NCBI GenBank assembly: GCA_947628555.1 | Contig: CANRAI010000062.1 | Location: 1-6,695, forward strand | Direction: 5' to 3' | From: an uncultured Clostridia bacterium | GTDB taxonomy: Bacteria; Bacillota; Clostridia; Christensenellales; Borkfalkiaceae | Length of the DNA: 6,695 nt | Shown here: positions 5,147 through 6,695 of the stretch, one piece after another | How the letters are laid out: each line of letters opens with the position of its first letter | Numbering within the stretch: the first letter of the stretch is position 1 | Notes under the pieces: model-generated | Databases searched by the model: none | What the model was told of the DNA's origin: nothing | The model's input: only the letters and a program-made list of their open reading frames with translations | Position numbers and translations under genes: made by a program

Positions 5147-6586
5147 ATGGATCAGACGAAAGCGCCCCTTTACGAAGCTTTGGAACGCTTCGGAAAACAG
5201 AGAGTAGTGCCCTTTGACGTGCCCGGACACAAGCGCGGCAGGGGAAATCCCGAGCTTGTAAATCTTCTCGGGGAAAAGTGCGTATCCCTCGACGTTAATT
5301 CAATGAAACCTTTGGACGATTTGTGCCATCCTTCGTCGGTGATAAGGGAAGCGGAGGCGCTTGCAGCCGAAGCTTTCGGCGCCGCCAATTCTTTCTTTAT
5401 GGTTGGCGGAACTACTTCGGCGGTGCAGAGCATGATTTTCTCCGTCTGTAAGGAGGGCGATAAAATCATCATGCCCCGCAACGTGCACAAAAGCGCAATT
5501 AACGCGCTTGTACTCTGCGGCGCTATCCCCGTTTACGTCAATCCCGAGGTGGAAACAAGGTTGGGAATCTCCCTCGGAATGGAGCCTTCGAAACTTGAAC
5601 AGGCGGTAAAGGACAACCCCGACGCCGTCGCCGTTCTAGTCAACAATCCCACATACTACGGTATTTGTTCGGATTTGCGCACAATAGTAAAAATCGCACA
5701 CGGCCGCGGAATGAAAGTGCTTGCGGACGAGGCGCACGGCACGCATTTTTCTTTCGGCGACGATTTGCCCGTTTCAGCTATGGAAGCTGGCGCGGACATG
5801 TCCGCCGTGTCTATGCATAAATCTGGCGGAAGCCTTACGCAAAGCTCGCTTTTGCTTTTGAACGATATGGTGAACGCCGATTACGTTCGCCAGATAATAA
5901 ATCTTACCCAAACTACCAGCGCAAGCTATCTTCTGATGTCCAGCCTCGACATAACCCGCCGCAATCTTGCCCTTCACGGCAAAACTTCGTTTAAAAAAGT
6001 TATAAATATGGCAAGCTATGCGCGCGACGAAATAAATTCTTTGGGCGATTTTTACGCCTTCGGAAAGGAGCTAATAAACGGTACGTCCGTGTATGATTTC
6101 GACGTAACCAAACTAGCCGTTTATACCCGCGATTTGGGGCTTGCTGGAATAGAGGTTTACGACATTCTGCGCGACGAATACGGAATACAGATTGAATTCG
6201 GCGATATTTCAAACATGCTTGCGTATGTGTCCATAGGCGACAGATATCAGGATATAGAGCGGCTTGTGGGCGCTCTCGACGACATAAAAAGGCTGTATAA
6301 GCGCGATAAAACGGGTATGCTTACCTCCGAATATCTCTCCCCCAAGGTAGCGGTGCCTCCCCGTCGCGCATTCTATGCGGACAAGGCGTCCCTTCCGTTA
6401 AAGGAGACGGAGGGCAAGATATGCACGGAGTTTGTCATGTGCTATCCGCCCGGGATTCCCATTCTCGCCCCGGGCGAACTGATTACAAAGGAAATTATAG
6501 AGTATATCGAATACGCCAAGGCGAAAGGCTGTAACGTGCAGGGCACGGAAGATTTTTCCGTGGAAAGGATAAACGTACTTAAATAA
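5147..6586 (+). CDS. speA: PLP-dependent Orn/Lys/Arg decarboxylase, probably arginine decarboxylase
   Basis: Fold-type I PLP enzyme of the Orn/Lys/Arg decarboxylase major-domain family, in its short Bacillus SpeA/YaaO-like form (479 residues against about 480-490). It probably converts arginine to agmatine, the first step to putrescine, in the cytoplasm. Visible features: APLYEAL 6-12, FDVPGHKRG 23-31, GGTTSAVQ 87-94 (PLP phosphate loop), His114 in RNVHKS (ring-stacking position), DEAHGTH 194-200 (Asp194 to the pyridine nitrogen, His197), SMHKSGGSLTQSS 222-234 with the Schiff-base Lys225, and the C-terminal motif CYPPGIPILAPGE 432-444. Sequence alone does not separate arginine from lysine or ornithine as substrate. 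The spermidine synthase 22 nt downstream supports a polyamine role. It sits behind a long structured leader with a terminator, so expression is probably regulated at transcript elongation. Confidence 0.85.
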   Translation: MDQTKAPLYEALERFGKQRVVPFDVPGHKRGRGNPELVNLLGEKCVSLDVNSMKPLDDLCHPSSVIREAEALAAEAFGAANSFFMVGGTTSAVQSMIFSVCKEGDKIIMPRNVHKSAINALVLCGAIPVYVNPEVETRLGISLGMEPSKLEQAVKDNPDAVAVLVNNPTYYGICSDLRTIVKIAHGRGMKVLADEAHGTHFSFGDDLPVSAMEAGADMSAVSMHKSGGSLTQSSLLLLNDMVNADYVRQIINLTQTTSASYLLMSSLDITRRNLALHGKTSFKKVINMASYARDEINSLGDFYAFGKELINGTSVYDFDVTKLAVYTRDLGLAGIEVYDILRDEYGIQIEFGDISNMLAYVSIGDRYQDIERLVGALDDIKRLYKRDKTGMLTSEYLSPKVAVPPRRAFYADKASLPLKETEGKICTEFVMCYPPGIPILAPGELITKEIIEYIEYAKAKGCNVQGTEDFSVERINVLK

Positions 6587-6608
6587 GATACAGGTCGAGG
6601 GATTTATT

Positions 6609-6695
6609 ATGGAAATGTGGTTTTCGGACATTCATACGCCCAACATAAAACTGAATATACGCGTAAAAAAACAGCTCTTTTCCGAAAGAAGCGAC
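6609..6695 (+). CDS. speE: Spermidine synthase, N-terminal 29 codons (3' end outside window)
   Basis: ATG at 6609 begins MEMWFSDIHTPNIKLNIRVK, followed by KQLFSERSD up to the window edge. This matches the usual start of Firmicutes SpeE (MELWFTE...T.N....KVK..L.SE.S), the beta-hairpin domain before the methyltransferase-like core. SpeE transfers an aminopropyl group from decarboxylated S-adenosylmethionine to putrescine to make spermidine. A good ribosome binding site, GAGGG at 6597-6601, stands 7 nt before the ATG. The gene starts 22 nt after the speA stop with no terminator between, so the two are almost certainly cotranscribed. Catalytic residues lie beyond the window, so the call rests on the N-terminus and on context. 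Confidence 0.82.
   Translation, partial: MEMWFSDIHTPNIKLNIRVKKQLFSERSD

Overview
The window looks like ordinary chromosomal DNA from a bacterium, most likely an uncultured low-to-mid GC member of the Bacillota (Clostridia-like). This rests on consensus sigma-A-type promoters (TTGACT-17-TATAAT, TTGACA-17-TATACT), purine-rich ribosome binding sites (GGAGGAG), a PGI of the Firmicutes type and a speA/speE polyamine pair. The taxonomic call is an inference. There are no transposons, phage genes, CRISPR arrays, tRNAs or rRNAs.

Layout from left to right: (1) the C-terminal 268 codons of a type I glutamine synthetase (glnA, +), ended by a perfect 14-bp hairpin terminator; (2) a compact SF1B RecD/Dda-type helicase on the minus strand (916-2130), convergent with glnA; (3) a 168-nt divergent promoter region; (4) glucose-6-phosphate isomerase (pgi, +, 2299-3735); (5) a 99-nt gap holding a long GC-rich hairpin that lacks a terminator U-tract; (6) an alpha/beta-hydrolase with an N-terminal membrane segment (+, 3835-4836); (7) a 310-nt gap with its own promoter, several hairpins and an intrinsic terminator just before the next start codon; (8) a PLP-dependent Orn/Lys/Arg decarboxylase (speA-like, +, 5147-6586); (9) the first 29 codons of a spermidine synthase (speE, +).

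The genes cover nitrogen assimilation (glnA), central sugar metabolism (pgi) and polyamine synthesis. SpeA would make agmatine (or another diamine precursor), and SpeE would add an aminopropyl group to putrescine. The helicase and hydrolase have no clear link to these pathways.

The best candidate for something undescribed is the leader at 4868-5120. A near-consensus promoter overlaps the hydrolase stop codon and would make an RNA of about 250 nt with five or more hairpins, a GNRA-capped element, a possible 11-codon upstream ORF and a terminator placed 30 nt before the speA start. That is the layout of a riboswitch or attenuator for a polyamine operon, and I could not match it to a known class by eye. 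The second notable signal is the helicase promoter: its TATAAT box sits exactly 6 nt from the ATG, which predicts a leaderless mRNA. The third is the replacement of the adenylylated tyrosine of glutamine synthetase by phenylalanine.
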